NCBI GenBank assembly: GCA_014380605.1
Contig: JACMJO010000097.1
Coordinates: 1 to 14,622 of the forward strand
DNA: 14,622 bases
Direction of reading: 5' to 3'
DNA from: Fimbriimonadaceae bacterium
GTDB lineage: Bacteria > Armatimonadota > Fimbriimonadia > Fimbriimonadales > Fimbriimonadaceae
This document shows positions 14,501-14,622 of the stretch, in pieces. Position 1 is the first letter of the stretch. Each line of letters begins with the position of its first letter. The position numbers were made by a program, and so were the translations under genes. The notes under the pieces are model-generated. The model saw nothing but the letters and a program-made list of their open reading frames with translations. It was not told the DNA's origin and did no database searches.

Positions 14501-14561
14501 ATTTTCTAGGACGCCTCAAGAGGGGAATGTGGCTCGAAATTAAACGGTTTGTTAAGGTTTC

Positions 14562-14622
14562 TTAAGCGCCGCGAATCTCTTGAAGGGTCAGGGTGGTTGT
14601 TTGAACCTTACCCTTGCTCCAA
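14562..14622 (-). CDS. C-terminal fragment of an unidentified gene (continues beyond the window)
   Basis: On the minus strand a frame open from the right edge gives 19 codons ending in QTTTLTLQEIRGA and a TAA stop at 14562-14564. The other two minus frames stop within a few codons. It is followed about 60 nt later by the terminator hairpin, as expected for a real gene end. The fragment is too short to name. Confidence 0.45.
   Translation of the reverse strand, partial: WSKGKVQTTTLTLQEIRGA

Overview
This 14.6 kb stretch looks like ordinary chromosomal housekeeping DNA from a GC-rich (roughly 57% by eye) diderm-type bacterium. My tentative placement is Armatimonadota (Fimbriimonadia-like). That rests on the gene mix (type IV pilus PilC pair, Ycf45-like R3H ATPase, split fab genes) and on scarce Shine-Dalgarno sites, not on a phylogenetic test. 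No insertion sequence, CRISPR array, prophage or rRNA is visible.

Left part (1-5.4 kb). The 3' end of an ECF sigma factor enters from the left and converges on, with a 15 nt overlap, a minus-strand block acpP-fabF-xerC (acyl carrier protein, ketoacyl-ACP synthase II, tyrosine recombinase). Upstream of acpP lies a strong hairpin, then a minus-strand gene for a secreted protein of unknown function. Divergent from it run two translationally coupled membrane genes: a four-helix small protein and an isoprenylcysteine-methyltransferase-like protein.

Middle (5.1-6.9 kb). A minus-strand unit holds prfA (release factor 1, with unusual residues around GGQ) and a small soluble hypothetical gene whose 3' end overlaps the methyltransferase gene by 98 nt tail to tail. 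Behind prfA, also on the minus strand, is a tRNA-His(GUG) gene with the diagnostic extra G-1, C73 and an encoded CCA.

Right part (6.9-14.6 kb). A plus-strand run carries folK (folate synthesis), two tandem PilC/GspF-family genes (type IV pilus or type II secretion inner-membrane platform), a J-domain/TPR/membrane protein, fabD and fabG. It meets head-on, only 9 nt away, a minus-strand Ycf45/SpoIIIAA-like ATPase with an R3H domain. A good hairpin terminator and the last 19 codons of another minus-strand gene close the window.

Functionally the fatty acid synthesis genes are split into two groups on opposite strands (acpP-fabF and fabD-fabG) with about 8.5 kb of unrelated genes between them. 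The most general unexpected signal is promoter architecture: several genes (prfA, folK, fabG, less clearly fabD and acpP) have a TAAAAT-like -10 box only 6-9 nt before the start codon with no ribosome binding site. That suggests leaderless mRNAs, and the same box precedes the tRNA. I see no clearly novel multi-gene system here.
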